Source: CBDDBX01 sp965225955 | GTDB taxonomy: Bacteria > Acidobacteriota > Aminicenantia > UBA2199 | NCBI GenBank assembly: GCA_965225955.1 | Contig: CBDDBX010000034.1 | Span: 1 to 62,959, forward strand | Direction of reading: 5' to 3' | DNA: 62,959 bases | Shown: one piece after another, positions 8,904 through 18,454 of the stretch | How the letters are laid out: every line of letters begins with the position of its first letter | How positions within the stretch are numbered: the first letter of the stretch is position 1 | The notes under the pieces: generated by a model | Told to the model about the DNA's origin: nothing | The model's database searches: none | What the model saw: only the letters and a program-made list of their open reading frames with translations | Program-made: the position numbers and the translations under genes

Positions 8904-11708
8904 ATGCTTAAAAAGCTATGTTTACTGCTCCTTCTACTTACTGTAGGCCTTAACGCCCAGACAGGTCAGACAGGTAGTATCAGAGGAACAGTTCTTTCAC
9001 CGGAGAACTCACCACTTCCGGGAGTACTGGTTGAATTAAGATCAGGCTCGATGGTTATTGAAAAAGTAACCACAATTTCTAATGAGAACGGTAAATACCG
9101 TTTCATAGGTCTCAATCCGGGAACTTATGAACTAACCTACAAACTTGACGGTATGAGTACCTTCATCAGAAAAGGCATTATCGTAAATGCCAACATTAAC
9201 ATTACAGTTGATGCATCAATGCAGATGGCTGATATTAAAGAGAATATCATTGTTGAAGGTAAAGCTCCGACAATTGACAGACAGTCCACAGCCAATACTG
9301 CTTCCATCGACTCAAACTTTATATCTTCAATGCCCGCAGGCAGAAGTATGACAACATACTTCAATATGGCTCCCGGTGTTACAGGAAGTTCAGCTCAGGG
9401 TTCAACAGTAAGAGACAACTCATACAATCTTGATGGTGTTCAGATGAACGATCCGGTTGTTGGAACAAGAGGTGCAAACTTCTCAGTTGAAATCATGGAA
9501 GAAATCTCAGTACAGACTGGTGGTCTGAGTTCAGAATACGGCTCTGTTAAAGGTGCTGTGGTAAATGTTATCACCAAATCCGGCGGTAACAAACTCAGCG
9601 GTACGGCCAGTATATATTATGACCACGAATCCCTTCAGTCAGACAATACAGGAGGCACTCCTCTTGAATCAAATAAAGTCGGTTCAAAATACAGATTTGA
9701 GCCCGGAATTTCACTTGGTGGACCTGTAATAAAAGACAAACTGTGGTTTTTTGCAAATTTCAGTATGGCTAAAGAGGAGTACTACACTCCTGGGTATCCT
9801 GCAATGTCAGATGAAGATATTCCAATTAAAAACAAGGCCATCTATCCTTATCTGAAACTATCTTATCAGCCCACTCAGAAAGATAAATTTGTTATATCTG
9901 CCAACTATTCCAAAACCACCAATAATCATTCAGGTTCAAGTAAGTGGAGAACCGAAGATGTAACCCAGAATTATGAGTCACCGGACTATACAATAAGTGC
10001 TCACTGGACTCACACATTCAACTCAAATCTTATTGCCAACCTCAAAGTTGGATATTTCAGAAAAGAGCTTAACTGGACTTCAAAGAATCAGAACCCCCGA
10101 ATCAGTCACGATGACACCTGGATATCTGAAGGTGGTAAAGGCTGGGACGATGAAAATGTAAGAAAAAGATTGCAGATCAATATGGATGCCACATGGTTTA
10201 CTGATGATTTTTTAGGCTCTCATGAAATTAAAGCCGGTATTCAGATGACTTATGGTTCAGGTCTGAGAAAAGTTACCACTTATGGTGAAGATGATGGACA
10301 CGGCTTCAGAATCTATGAAAAGGGATACTGGAAAGAGGATCTCTACTGGATAGTTGCTTCAGCCAATCATAAGAGAAAAACCAATGTAAATAATATCGGA
10401 GTTTTTCTTAATGATACCTGGAACGTAACAGATCAGATTACCCTTAACATCGGTCTGAGATATGACTACAGTAAATCGTTTGTTCCTAAACATGTTGGTA
10501 CAGATGCTTCAGATTTACCTTCAGGAGATTTCGGCTTTCTCGGAAGACCTCAGGAGAAGTGGAACGTTAACGTAACTGAAGAGCTTGACCTCTACAGCTG
10601 GAACAATATTACTCCAAGAATTGGTATTGTATACGACCTATTCAAAGATGGTACAACTCTGATTAAAGCAAATTATGCAAGATACCTGCAGGATAACTAC
10701 TCTTCAATAGCTTTTGATGTTCACCCTGTTAACTGGATCTCTTATGCTGCCAATGTTAAACCTAATGGGGAGATCAACTGGCTGTACTGGACTAATGCTC
10801 CAGGTGCAACAACAGAAATAGGATACAAAGGCAGTAAACTTAAAGCTCCTCATACTGATGAAGTTAACATAGCTATTGAAAGAGAGCTGTGGGAAGACTG
10901 GTCAGTTTCGTTAAGAGCTATCCGTAAATGGGACAGAGATCTTATTGAAACAGTTGATGCCAATGCTCTCAATATCGATAAACTAATGGAAACCGGAGAG
11001 CTGGAGTGGACAAACTTCAGACCTGTTGACGTAACAGATCCACTAACCGGCAACAGTGTTACAATGTGGGAAAAAATAGAAAACCTTCCTTCACAGAAAT
11101 ACATTGTTAATGCTCCTGGAGCAACAAGAGACTATAAAGCTCTTGAGTTCACAATCAGAAAGAGATTCACAAACAACTGGTCTGTTAACGCATCTTATGT
11201 TCTTTCAAAAACATGGGGCCTTGTAGGTACAGGTTTCTGGGATGCTGAAGGCAGAACTTCTCTCTTTACAAATCCCAACTCCCACGTAAGTTCCTATGGA
11301 AGACTTGATGGAGACAGAAGACACCAGTTTAAATTATCAGCAATGGTAAGAGGCCCATGGGGCATTAATGTAAGTGGTTACTTCAGACTCCTTTCAGGAT
11401 ACAGATATACAAGAACCATAAGCAGTAAGAACCTCGGTCTGGATATCAACAACGATCCTGTTGTTAAGGCTGAAACTATGGGTTCAAGCGGATACCCAAC
11501 ATACAAACGCCTTGATCTGCATCTGGAAAAAGAGTTCCGTATTGCAGATAAAGTTTCACTCAAAGGCTTTGTTGATATCTTTAATGTATTTAACAGCAAT
11601 GTCACCACCGGCGCAATATCAGCAACTCAGGGACCTGAACCATTTGGTAAAACCACTTCAATTCAGGATCCGAGAATATTCCGCTTTGGTGCAAAAATAG
11701 AGTTTTAA
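8904..11708 (+). CDS. TonB-dependent outer membrane receptor with carboxypeptidase-regulatory-like domain
   Basis: This 934-residue protein is an outer-membrane beta-barrel importer. Residues 1-18 form a signal peptide (MLKKLCLLLLLLTVGLNAQ). A CarboxypepD_reg-like domain follows (SIRGTVLSPENSPLPGVLVE to about 105), then a plug (about 115-230; YNLDGVQMNDPVVG) and a barrel rich in aromatic strands ending in RFGAKIEF, the C-terminal Phe that BAM recognises. A strong AAGGAGG lies before the ATG. The substrate is not evident: cobQ is divergent upstream, so a corrinoid is possible but unproven, and large Oar-like receptors of this kind also take peptides or glycans. A hairpin terminator follows. 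Confidence 0.93.
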   Translation: MLKKLCLLLLLLTVGLNAQTGQTGSIRGTVLSPENSPLPGVLVELRSGSMVIEKVTTISNENGKYRFIGLNPGTYELTYKLDGMSTFIRKGIIVNANINITVDASMQMADIKENIIVEGKAPTIDRQSTANTASIDSNFISSMPAGRSMTTYFNMAPGVTGSSAQGSTVRDNSYNLDGVQMNDPVVGTRGANFSVEIMEEISVQTGGLSSEYGSVKGAVVNVITKSGGNKLSGTASIYYDHESLQSDNTGGTPLESNKVGSKYRFEPGISLGGPVIKDKLWFFANFSMAKEEYYTPGYPAMSDEDIPIKNKAIYPYLKLSYQPTQKDKFVISANYSKTTNNHSGSSKWRTEDVTQNYESPDYTISAHWTHTFNSNLIANLKVGYFRKELNWTSKNQNPRISHDDTWISEGGKGWDDENVRKRLQINMDATWFTDDFLGSHEIKAGIQMTYGSGLRKVTTYGEDDGHGFRIYEKGYWKEDLYWIVASANHKRKTNVNNIGVFLNDTWNVTDQITLNIGLRYDYSKSFVPKHVGTDASDLPSGDFGFLGRPQEKWNVNVTEELDLYSWNNITPRIGIVYDLFKDGTTLIKANYARYLQDNYSSIAFDVHPVNWISYAANVKPNGEINWLYWTNAPGATTEIGYKGSKLKAPHTDEVNIAIERELWEDWSVSLRAIRKWDRDLIETVDANALNIDKLMETGELEWTNFRPVDVTDPLTGNSVTMWEKIENLPSQKYIVNAPGATRDYKALEFTIRKRFTNNWSVNASYVLSKTWGLVGTGFWDAEGRTSLFTNPNSHVSSYGRLDGDRRHQFKLSAMVRGPWGINVSGYFRLLSGYRYTRTISSKNLGLDINNDPVVKAETMGSSGYPTYKRLDLHLEKEFRIADKVSLKGFVDIFNVFNSNVTTGAISATQGPEPFGKTTSIQDPRIFRFGAKIEF

Positions 11709-11740
11709 CCCAACCTAAACTTCTTAACAATTAAAAAACT

Positions 11741-11764
11741 GAGAACCCGGGACGCCGGGTTCTC
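11741..11764 (+). terminator. Hairpin terminator after the TonB-dependent receptor
   Basis: GAGAACCCGG (11741-11750) pairs perfectly with CCGGGTTCTC (11755-11764) around a four-base loop. The following run is TC-rich rather than pure T. Confidence 0.7.
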
Positions 11765-11837
11765 TCTCCTTCCCCGAAAACACTGTAATATTTTAACTTT
11801 ATGCAATAATAACGGGCTTAGTATGTCCCCGAATGGT

Positions 11838-11873
11838 AATCTAATACAGCCACAACAAGTTGTAGCCCTACAT
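11838..11873. repeat. GTAGGG-type hairpin repeat, copy 1
   Basis: This 36-base unit starts AATCTAATAC and ends GCCCTACAT. It matches the unit at 43095-43130 except in the loop and at two paired-arm positions, so the two are copies of one dispersed element. Confidence 0.75.
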
Positions 11874-12101
11874 GAGATGTTTGCATAGAAAAATTTAATG
11901 AAAATAACCGGCGCAAAATATTGCGCCCCTACCAGAATCTGGTTCACCCTTGACATACACTGACTGGCACTAACTATTCTCTCGCAAACTCGCGGCTGGT
12001 TTAGCCATGGAAATGACAGACACGGACAAATACCAGGATTAGCCTTCGGCTGCGACCTGACAGGCAGGAGATATGATAAAAGAGACACGATTTGCAGGGG
12101 G

Positions 12102-12123
12102 CTTCGAATGAAGGGAGGAACGA
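12102..12123 (+). repeat. 22-base dispersed repeat, copy 1
   Basis: The segment starting CTTCGAATGAAGGGAGG recurs exactly, as its reverse complement, at 22416-22437. Both copies lie in gene-free spacers next to the larger repeat described at 12194 and 22302. Confidence 0.75.
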
Positions 12124-12193
12124 GGGGGAGGAGGTCATTGAGATTTTAATAACCAGTTTCAGAAGTACAAATCGCTGTGCCAGCTACCCTTGT

Positions 12194-12298
12194 TTATTTC
12201 AATATTTTCTTGACAATAAAACGGGAGCATACTCCGTTATGGCAAAACCATAACTTCGATGCTCCCCTACACTCCGTGTTGCTCATAATAATCAGGAT
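12194..12298. repeat. Long imperfect hairpin repeat, copy 1 (complete)
   Basis: GGGAGCAT (12223-12230) pairs with ATGCTCCC (12259-12266), enclosing GTTATGG (12236-12242) and CCATAAC (12248-12254). The left flank (TTATTTCA...) recurs at 13052-13087. The right flank CCTACACTCCGTGTT recurs at 22440-22454. It lies just upstream of nth. Confidence 0.7.
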
Positions 12299-12348
12299 TC
12301 AAAAGACACAATGCTTTATTTATAATTTTCTGTACGTGTATGTGCTCT

Positions 12349-12377
12349 TTGTGTTTCTTAATAATCTGACTTATAAT
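12349..12377 (+). promoter_or_regulatory. Promoter of nth, probably giving a leaderless mRNA
   Basis: TTGTGT (12349-12354) and TATAAT (12372-12377) are 17 bases apart. TATAAT is followed by six bases (CTCCTC) and then the ATG at 12384, so the start of transcription should coincide with the start codon. No Shine-Dalgarno sequence is present. Confidence 0.6.
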
Positions 12378-12383
12378 CTCCTC

Positions 12384-13025
12384 ATGACACAGGAAAGAAG
12401 AGTTGATTGGCTTAATAGAATAGATGAAATGGTAATTCCCCTGAAACCGCCGGTTTTTGCCTTTGAAGAAACAATCAGGACTACTGTTTTCAAAACCCTT
12501 ATAGCAGTTATGCTCAGTGCCAGAACAAAAGATCAGGTAACTGAAGCTGCAGTTACCCGGCTTTTTAGCAAAATAGACGGTCCCAAAGAAGTTGTACAAC
12601 TCTCTGTAGAAGAAGTTGCCGAGCTTATCTATCCGGTTGGGTTCTATAAACAGAAGGCAAAAAACATTCTAGGAATAGCTGCAAAAGTTATTGAAGATGG
12701 AGGTGTGCCGGATAATTTTGATGAGCTTGTAAAATATCCGGGAGTTGGAAGAAAAACAGCCAATCTGGTTATGTCTCTGGCTTATGGTGTGCCATCAATA
12801 ACAGTTGACATCCATGTATTCAGAATATCAAAACGCCTTAATTGGGCGAAAGGTGATAAACCTGAAATTGTGGAAGAAGAGCTTAAGAAAAAATTCCCAG
12901 AAGAGGTTTGGAACAGATTGAATCAGGTACTGGTAGGATTCGGTCAGACAATCTGTCAGCCCCGTAATCCCAGATGTCATGAATGTGTTCTTAACAAAGA
13001 ATGTCCCTCTTCTCAGGTAAATTGA
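12384..13025 (+). CDS. nth: Endonuclease III (DNA glycosylase/AP lyase)
   Basis: Endonuclease III removes oxidised pyrimidines and cuts at the resulting abasic site. The 213-residue reading from ATG 12384 matches family length. It shows the helix-hairpin-helix with catalytic Lys (KYPGVGRKTANLV), the catalytic Asp in TVDIHVFRISKR, and the four-cysteine iron-sulfur loop C-x6-C-x2-C-x5-C near the C-terminus. The frame stays open upstream to 12177, but those residues are hydrophobic and encoded by the repeat spacer, so I take the internal ATG, which also sits at the leaderless spacing from a TATAAT box. Confidence 0.95.
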   Translation: MTQERRVDWLNRIDEMVIPLKPPVFAFEETIRTTVFKTLIAVMLSARTKDQVTEAAVTRLFSKIDGPKEVVQLSVEEVAELIYPVGFYKQKAKNILGIAAKVIEDGGVPDNFDELVKYPGVGRKTANLVMSLAYGVPSITVDIHVFRISKRLNWAKGDKPEIVEEELKKKFPEEVWNRLNQVLVGFGQTICQPRNPRCHECVLNKECPSSQVN

Positions 13026-13051
13026 TAATAAAAAGTCATCTCCCCCTTTGC

Positions 13052-13087
13052 TTATTTCAGGATTTTCTTAACAATTAAACGGGAGCA
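13052..13087 (+). repeat. Left-arm fragment of the long hairpin repeat, copy 2
   Basis: The 36 bases from TTATTTCA to AAACGGGAGCA match 12194-12229 with three or four differences. The rest of the element is absent here. Confidence 0.65.
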
Positions 13088-13133
13088 CCTTACATACCTT
13101 CAGAAAACCCGTAGCGTCTCTTCTTCTTTCCTC

Positions 13134-13162
13134 TTGCTGTCTTTATGGATCGGCGTTATAAT
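13134..13162 (+). promoter_or_regulatory. Promoter of the aminotransferase gene
   Basis: TTGCTG (13134-13139) and TATAAT (13157-13162) with 17 bases between them lie 32 bases before the ATG; a GGAGAGG ribosome-binding site follows. Confidence 0.65.
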
Positions 13163-13193
13163 GACCCCTTAAATTTACACCGGAGAGGTAACT

Positions 13194-14483
13194 ATGACAA
13201 TGATTAACCCTCAGGCAGAGGCACTGAACAGTGTTATCGGAAACGCAAACAGTGCAGTACTGTCTCTTCTTTCCCGGAAAGGAAAAGAGATCTTCTTTCC
13301 TAAAAAAGGTATTATGGCTCAGGCAGCTCAGGCAAAAAACTGTGATATCAACGCAACAATTGGTATTGCTCTTGAAGATAACGGAGAACCTGTAGCACTG
13401 AACTCTATCTCATCAGTAATCGATATGGAAAAGGCAAAAGTCTTTCCCTACGCATCAAGTTATGGAGTTCCTGAACTGAGAAAAGAGTGGAAAAGGCTTC
13501 TTTATAAAAAGAACCCGTCTCTTAAAACAGAGGACATAAGCGAGCCGATTGTAACCTGTGCTCTGACCCACGGTTTAAGCATTGCCGGATATCTCTTCCT
13601 GGATCAGGGAGATGAAGTTATTGTACCGGATTTCTTTTACGGCAATTACAAACTCATCTTCAATAACGGATTTAACGTAAAATTCAACCCTTTTAACTTC
13701 CTGAAGGATGGTGGTTTTGATACAGAAGCATTCAGTGAAGTACTGAATAAGAAAGAGGGTAAACAGGTTGTACTACTTAACTTCCCAAACAACCCAACAG
13801 GTTACACGCCAACTGAAGAAGAGGCTCGTGCAATAGCAGATGAGCTGAAGAAGTCTGCAGAGAGAGGCAACAAACTTCTGGTTTTTCTTGACGATGCCTA
13901 TTTTGGTCTTGTATTCAAAGATGGAGTTTTTAAAGAGTCACTCTTCTCCTATCTTGCAGATATACACGAAAATATTCTGGCTATAAAACTGGACGGAATA
14001 ACTAAAGAAGATTATGCATGGGGATTCAGAGTTGGCTTCATGACATATGGTACAAAAGGCGGAACCAGAGATCTCTATGAATGCCTTGAAGCTAAAACTG
14101 CAGGAGCTGTAAGAGGAAACATCTCAAATGCTCCCCATCTGTCCCAGTCACTTGCGCTGAAAGCTCTTACAGATGAGAACTACGATTCTGAAAAACATGA
14201 GAAATATCTTTTACTGGAAAAGAGATACAGAGTAGTATGTGAGATACTGGCTGCTCATAAAGAGTATGAAGAGTTCTTCACTCCTATTCCATACAATTCA
14301 GGGTATTTCATGTGTATCAACATGCTGAAACACAATGCTGATGAGATAAGAGTTAAGCTGATCGAAAAATACAGTACCGGATTAATAGCTTTTGATAATA
14401 ATCTGAGAATTGCTTTCTCATCAACCCCTACTGATAAACTGGAAACTCTGTTTGAAAATATCTACAGAGCATGTAAAGAATAA
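13194..14483 (+). CDS. PLP-dependent class I/II aminotransferase
   Basis: The 429-residue protein has the fold-type I aminotransferase pattern: NFPNNPTGY (196-204) that binds the cofactor ring region, DDAYFGL (233-239) with the Asp that contacts the pyridine nitrogen, the Schiff-base Lys271 in GITKEDYAWGFRVGF, and Arg279 in the same segment. The context around the lysine (TKEDYAWGFRVG) differs from the usual SKxxxxxGxRxG. It is related to aspartate/aromatic aminotransferases; the amino donor and acceptor cannot be told from sequence. It has its own promoter and a hairpin terminator and no operon partner. Confidence 0.88.
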   Translation: MTMINPQAEALNSVIGNANSAVLSLLSRKGKEIFFPKKGIMAQAAQAKNCDINATIGIALEDNGEPVALNSISSVIDMEKAKVFPYASSYGVPELRKEWKRLLYKKNPSLKTEDISEPIVTCALTHGLSIAGYLFLDQGDEVIVPDFFYGNYKLIFNNGFNVKFNPFNFLKDGGFDTEAFSEVLNKKEGKQVVLLNFPNNPTGYTPTEEEARAIADELKKSAERGNKLLVFLDDAYFGLVFKDGVFKESLFSYLADIHENILAIKLDGITKEDYAWGFRVGFMTYGTKGGTRDLYECLEAKTAGAVRGNISNAPHLSQSLALKALTDENYDSEKHEKYLLLEKRYRVVCEILAAHKEYEEFFTPIPYNSGYFMCINMLKHNADEIRVKLIEKYSTGLIAFDNNLRIAFSSTPTDKLETLFENIYRACKE

Positions 14484-14503
14484 TTCAATAAAAACCATAG
14501 ACG

Positions 14504-14527
14504 ATACCGGGAAGCAATTCCCGGTAT
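14504..14527. terminator. Bidirectional terminator between convergent genes
   Basis: ATACCGGGAA (14504-14513) pairs with TTCCCGGTAT (14518-14527) around GCAA. It lies between the ends of the aminotransferase and the minus-strand TPR gene, with A/T-rich flanks on both sides. Confidence 0.75.
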
Positions 14528-14544
14528 ATCTATTATCAATTAAC

Positions 14545-15195
14545 TTAACCTATTTTTCTTTTTAACTCTCTTGCTTCTGAAGCAAACTGTGAAGTCGGAT
14601 ATTCAGCAAGTAGTTTTTCAATTGAGAGTTTTGCCTCTTTCATCTGGTCACTGTTAATCTGAATTCTTGCCAGATTAAGAAGTATAAGATCTTTACCTGT
14701 AACAAGCTTTTCATCTTTAAGCATACCATTAAGTATTTCAATAGCTTCTTTGCTTTTACCTGTTGCATTAAGTACTTCTGATTCCAGAATAAGCTTCTTC
14801 TCATTTATAAAAGGAATATCACTCTTCTCAAATTTAGCAAGCTCTTTCTTTGCTGAATCAAACTCACCTTCTTTAAAATATATTGAAGAGATATAAAGAG
14901 GAACAATTGATGACAGTCCGTCACTGGTTTCCAGTTTACCCAAAGCAGTAATCTTTTCTCCTGAACTCATTGTTTCTGAAGCTACAATATCCACAGCTTT
15001 GGCATATGAAGTATTGTCATTTTCCACAGCACTGTTTCTTAAGTAGATTGCAACCACCACAACTACAATCAGAAAAGCAGCAGTAGCCAACCAGTTAATT
15101 ATAGTTTTTTTGTTCTCTCTGATCTTTACCATTGCCTCTTCAATAAAGTTTACAAGGGGATCTTCTTTCAGGTGTTCTTTTTCGCTTTTTTTCAT
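14545..15195 (-). CDS. Membrane-anchored TPR-like protein (YfgM/TPR_21 type)
   Basis: The 216-residue protein has a short charged cytoplasmic N-terminus, one transmembrane helix at about residues 36-54 (WLATAAFLIVVVVVAIYL) and a periplasmic helical-repeat region (SYAKAVDIVASETMSSGEK onward). This layout matches YfgM-like proteins, which act as periplasmic chaperone partners of the Sec translocon in Escherichia coli. I start at ATG 15195, spaced seven bases from GAGG, rather than at the TTG two codons earlier. The cysteine-free, low-complexity repeats make an exact role uncertain. Confidence 0.75.
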   Translation of the reverse strand: MKKSEKEHLKEDPLVNFIEEAMVKIRENKKTIINWLATAAFLIVVVVVAIYLRNSAVENDNTSYAKAVDIVASETMSSGEKITALGKLETSDGLSSIVPLYISSIYFKEGEFDSAKKELAKFEKSDIPFINEKKLILESEVLNATGKSKEAIEILNGMLKDEKLVTGKDLILLNLARIQINSDQMKEAKLSIEKLLAEYPTSQFASEARELKRKIG

Positions 15196-15282
15196 CTTCA
15201 AACCTCACTTTTCTGAATTCTGATGTTAGCATTTAAAAAATAGAGTGTCAAGATTTGAAAACTCCCTTAACACCCCATCAGA

Positions 15283-16791
15283 TCAATATTTTTTCAGTCT
15301 TTCATTAATCTCTTCACTGTTACCGAAATCCCTCTTTATCAGAGATCTCATCTCCTCAGCTTCATAGTCTTTATCTGCTGAAGTAAACAGCTCCAGAAGA
15401 GCAAAATAGTTCTCTCCAACCGGATTCAGCCAGAGAGCAGTTCTCATATAGACTTCAGCTTTATAGAACTGTTTCTTTCTCATATACAGGAAACCTGACA
15501 TTCTGTAATACTCATCAATAAAAGGATTTGCCTCAAGTATGTTTCCCAGCCTCTCAAGATCACCATCTATATCTGCACTATCTCTTCTGAATGTTTCAGC
15601 TGCACCTCTGAATCCTGCAGTTTTAAAACAGGAATCTACAGAAAAGGGATTCATCATTCCCACCTGTACAACCGGCACTTTCTCTTCTATATGTATTTCA
15701 GGAATCTTTTCCTGAAACAGATCCATAACAGCATCTCTGTACCTGCTATCAGAAACTGTCAGAAAATACTGGAAGAATTTCAGGAAATCTTTATTATCCG
15801 GATAGGTTCTCAGAGCCACAGTACAGAATCGCCTTGCTTCCTCAACACGGTTCAGTTTCATAAAAGTAATAATAAGATTCAGATATACTCTGGAATCTTT
15901 TCTTATCTTAAGAGCTTTTATAAAAGATTTCTCCGCCTGCAGATATCTTCCGTTCATAAAAGCTGTTACACCGATGTTGTTTGCAGATTCACAGGGATAA
16001 AACCACTCTTTACCAAGCTCTTCAAAAAGTACAGCTCCTTCTGATTTTCTTCCCATGGAATATTCAGTCAGACCTTTCAGAAATCTTGTTCTTGCAGACA
16101 GTTCGTTTTTTACAGATCCAAGAGCCCCATAGGCACCTTTGTAATCTCCCTTTGAATAGTGTTCACGTGCTATTTCAAACCAGAAAGCTTCCACATTACC
16201 AAAATCTTTAACTATCTTTCTTAAGAATTCCAGTCTCTTATTACTGTCTTTAACAAGTTCAGCCTTAACAAAGAGTTCATATGCATGGTTGGACATTTTC
16301 AGTACATCCAGCTTAAGTGGCTTACTGTTTTTATTTGAAAGCCTGTTCAGAATAAACCTCAAAAGCTCTTTCTGCACATCTATAATACCGTCAATTCTCC
16401 CTTTTATAAGAGGAGAATAGTACTGTTTCACATCCACCAGATCAATAATCCATGCTCTTAACTGAATCTCACCTTCAGTGTTTCCACAGGAGACTTCACC
16501 TGAAACAAGATATCGACCATTCCAGCTTTTTGTAAGAGCAATAGCTGTAGCTTTGGACATAGTATAAGGAAAAGATATATTGTGGCGATCCAGCAGATGA
16601 CTCATGACTTCATCATCGATAGTGCCAAAGCCGTTCTGTTCAAGTCCCAGACTCAGAAACTTTGACGCGCCTCTTCCAAGCCACCGTATCTCTTTTTTAT
16701 CTTCAGGAGTTACTCTGAAAGGAAAAACAAACACCCTGGCAGAGAGATTCAGGGACATAATTGCAATAAGTAGTATAAACAGAGTTCTCAT
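15283..16791 (-). CDS. Secreted tetratricopeptide-repeat protein
   Basis: The 502-residue protein begins with a signal peptide (MRTLFILLIAIMSLNLSA). Residues 19-150 resemble the TolB-N/FlgO-like fold seen in adenylate-cyclase-associated and CsgG-like proteins (VFVFPFRV, YLVSGEVSCG). Several TPR units follow from about 165 to the end (FWFEIAREHYSKGDYKGAYG, NNIGVTAFMNGRYLQAEKSF, YRMSGFLYMRKKQFYKAEVY). The gene follows a penicillin-binding protein gene with one base between, so a role in the cell envelope is likely. Function is otherwise unknown. Confidence 0.75.
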   Translation of the reverse strand: MRTLFILLIAIMSLNLSARVFVFPFRVTPEDKKEIRWLGRGASKFLSLGLEQNGFGTIDDEVMSHLLDRHNISFPYTMSKATAIALTKSWNGRYLVSGEVSCGNTEGEIQLRAWIIDLVDVKQYYSPLIKGRIDGIIDVQKELLRFILNRLSNKNSKPLKLDVLKMSNHAYELFVKAELVKDSNKRLEFLRKIVKDFGNVEAFWFEIAREHYSKGDYKGAYGALGSVKNELSARTRFLKGLTEYSMGRKSEGAVLFEELGKEWFYPCESANNIGVTAFMNGRYLQAEKSFIKALKIRKDSRVYLNLIITFMKLNRVEEARRFCTVALRTYPDNKDFLKFFQYFLTVSDSRYRDAVMDLFQEKIPEIHIEEKVPVVQVGMMNPFSVDSCFKTAGFRGAAETFRRDSADIDGDLERLGNILEANPFIDEYYRMSGFLYMRKKQFYKAEVYMRTALWLNPVGENYFALLELFTSADKDYEAEEMRSLIKRDFGNSEEINERLKKY

Positions 16792-16792
16792 A

Positions 16793-18454
16793 TTATTTCC
16801 TTAACCTGCTTCTGACTCCTGTCAGAAAACGTTTTAACACTTTGGTTCCGGCTTTATCAGCCTTTCCCCCATGTTCAAGTCTTAGTGCAAAGCCATAAAG
16901 TGGTTTATCTGCAGGGAAAAAACCAATCATCATAGCATGGAATCCAGGTCTCCGTTCACCTGCTGTCCCTGTTTTTGCAGCAACCTTCATACCTTCGACA
17001 TTACCCCGGCGTCCCGTACCGTTTTTTGCATTCATTACAGCAAGCATCGATTCTTTGACTACACCAAGGGATCTGTTGTCTTTAATTATAACTTTCTCTT
17101 CAGGGGCATTTTCTGCAACTCCTATACCAATCAGATTTGTTACGTTCCTGATAAGGTACGGATCTGAACAGGCCCCTTCTCTGGCAATCAACGCAGCAAT
17201 ATATGCACCGTGAATAGTAGTCATTTTTATATTTTTCAGGCCGATAGACATTTTCCCCAGATCATAATCATTCTCCGGCATACTGATTTCACCAAAGTCC
17301 ATCTTCACAAAGCCATCTGAAACAGGAGCCTTGTTGAATCCAAATCTTTTCAGTTGTTCAGAAAAATAGGGATATTTCATTTCAAGCCCGAATTTGGCAA
17401 AAACCATATTACAGGATACAGCCATAGCATCCATAACTGAGTTCAGCTGATCGTGACGGGACCAGTCGTAGAATGTTTTTCCGTCTACTCTCATGTTTCC
17501 AAGACATTTAAAAGGAAAGAAAGAGTCCCGTCTTTTATTACTGTGCATCCAGGAGAAAGCAGTAATAAGCTTAACAACAGATGCCGGAAGATATTTTTTG
17601 GTAAAAACAGTATTACCATCTTCTCCCAAGGGTTTGGAATAAGCTGCCAGTACTCCGTTATCTCTCAGGTCCAGAAGAACAAAAGATCCTTTAAAACCTG
17701 AAAAGCTTTTATGTACAATTTCCTGTATATCTTTGTCCAGAGTAAGTTTATAATGAGAGAGCCCACTCTTCATAGCTCCCCTGAATCCATTCAGTTCCAT
17801 ACCCCTGATACTTGATCTCACAGATTCATTCTTTACTTTGAAAGCACCAATTGCCTTTCCATTTCTATCAAAAACAAAATCCACAAAACCTGAATCTATC
17901 TGTCTGTTGATCTTTTCAAGTTTTTTTATAGCTTTGGCCTCAGCCTTTCTGATATCCTCACCTATTGCAGCCAGGTGTTTTATGCTCTTCTTACTATCCA
18001 GAAAAGCCGTTGCTCCCAAAGCTCTGAAGTAGTTTGCATCAACTCCATAACCAAGTAGAAAATCGGAATATACAATAATACCTGAATAACGACCTCTATC
18101 AACAAATCCATTAAGAATTGCTTTATGATCTATTCTCCCTGAGTAAGTCTGAAGTGTATTCAAAAGATTCTGAGCCTGCTGATCCATTCCTTTATCAAGG
18201 TAATAGAGAGCTTTCAATTCCTTTTCAGTGTCTCTGAAAAAGATACCGACCGGGGGAGGATTCATCTTCTCTTTTTTACTGTGCCCCGCCAGCTTCTGCT
18301 GATACTCATCTATACTGTTGCCTTCAGAAATAAACCTGTATACAGTTACTCCTCCTGCAACAAGAGCAAATATAATAAGGTAGAGCAGGAAACGTCTTCT
18401 TCTTCCAAGTTTTCTGGCCTTAAAGGAGAAGGATACACCTTTATAATCTTTCAT
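16793..18454 (-). CDS. Penicillin-binding protein, transpeptidase domain (single-pass, class B-like)
   Basis: The 553-residue protein has an N-terminal cytoplasmic tail, one membrane helix (about 22-42, FLLYLIIFALVAGGVTVY), a long linker and a C-terminal transpeptidase domain. The three active-site motifs are present: SVVK (SxxK), SCN in MAVSCNMVFAKFG, and KTG in AAKTGTAGERRPG. It lacks a recognisable glycosyltransferase domain and is shorter than FtsI or PBP2. The N-terminal linker shows no clear dimerisation motif. Its ATG overlaps the gmhA stop (TAATG) and a GGAGG lies just before, so the two are translated together. Confidence 0.9.
   Translation of the reverse strand: MKDYKGVSFSFKARKLGRRRRFLLYLIIFALVAGGVTVYRFISEGNSIDEYQQKLAGHSKKEKMNPPPVGIFFRDTEKELKALYYLDKGMDQQAQNLLNTLQTYSGRIDHKAILNGFVDRGRYSGIIVYSDFLLGYGVDANYFRALGATAFLDSKKSIKHLAAIGEDIRKAEAKAIKKLEKINRQIDSGFVDFVFDRNGKAIGAFKVKNESVRSSIRGMELNGFRGAMKSGLSHYKLTLDKDIQEIVHKSFSGFKGSFVLLDLRDNGVLAAYSKPLGEDGNTVFTKKYLPASVVKLITAFSWMHSNKRRDSFFPFKCLGNMRVDGKTFYDWSRHDQLNSVMDAMAVSCNMVFAKFGLEMKYPYFSEQLKRFGFNKAPVSDGFVKMDFGEISMPENDYDLGKMSIGLKNIKMTTIHGAYIAALIAREGACSDPYLIRNVTNLIGIGVAENAPEEKVIIKDNRSLGVVKESMLAVMNAKNGTGRRGNVEGMKVAAKTGTAGERRPGFHAMMIGFFPADKPLYGFALRLEHGGKADKAGTKVLKRFLTGVRSRLRK

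Larger units (their letters stand above)
11765..12193. repeat. Gene-free spacer made of repeat remnants
   Basis: No convincing gene lies here. The stretch holds a GTAGGG-type hairpin (11838-11873), a second hairpin GGCGCAA/TTGCGCC with flank CCCTACC (11910-11932), and a 22-base segment (12102-12123) that recurs inverted at 22416-22437. Long reading frames across it have repeat-derived composition and no start signal. Confidence 0.6.

Noticed and set aside
11705..12088. Minus-strand reading frame of 127 codons after the TonB receptor
   Set aside because: It crosses a terminator and several hairpin repeats, has many Cys and Arg codons unlike its neighbours and has no ribosome-binding site.
12177..12383. 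N-terminal extension of endonuclease III
   Set aside because: The added residues are hydrophobic, come from repeat DNA and are not in the family; a TATAAT box lies inside this stretch, directly before the internal ATG.
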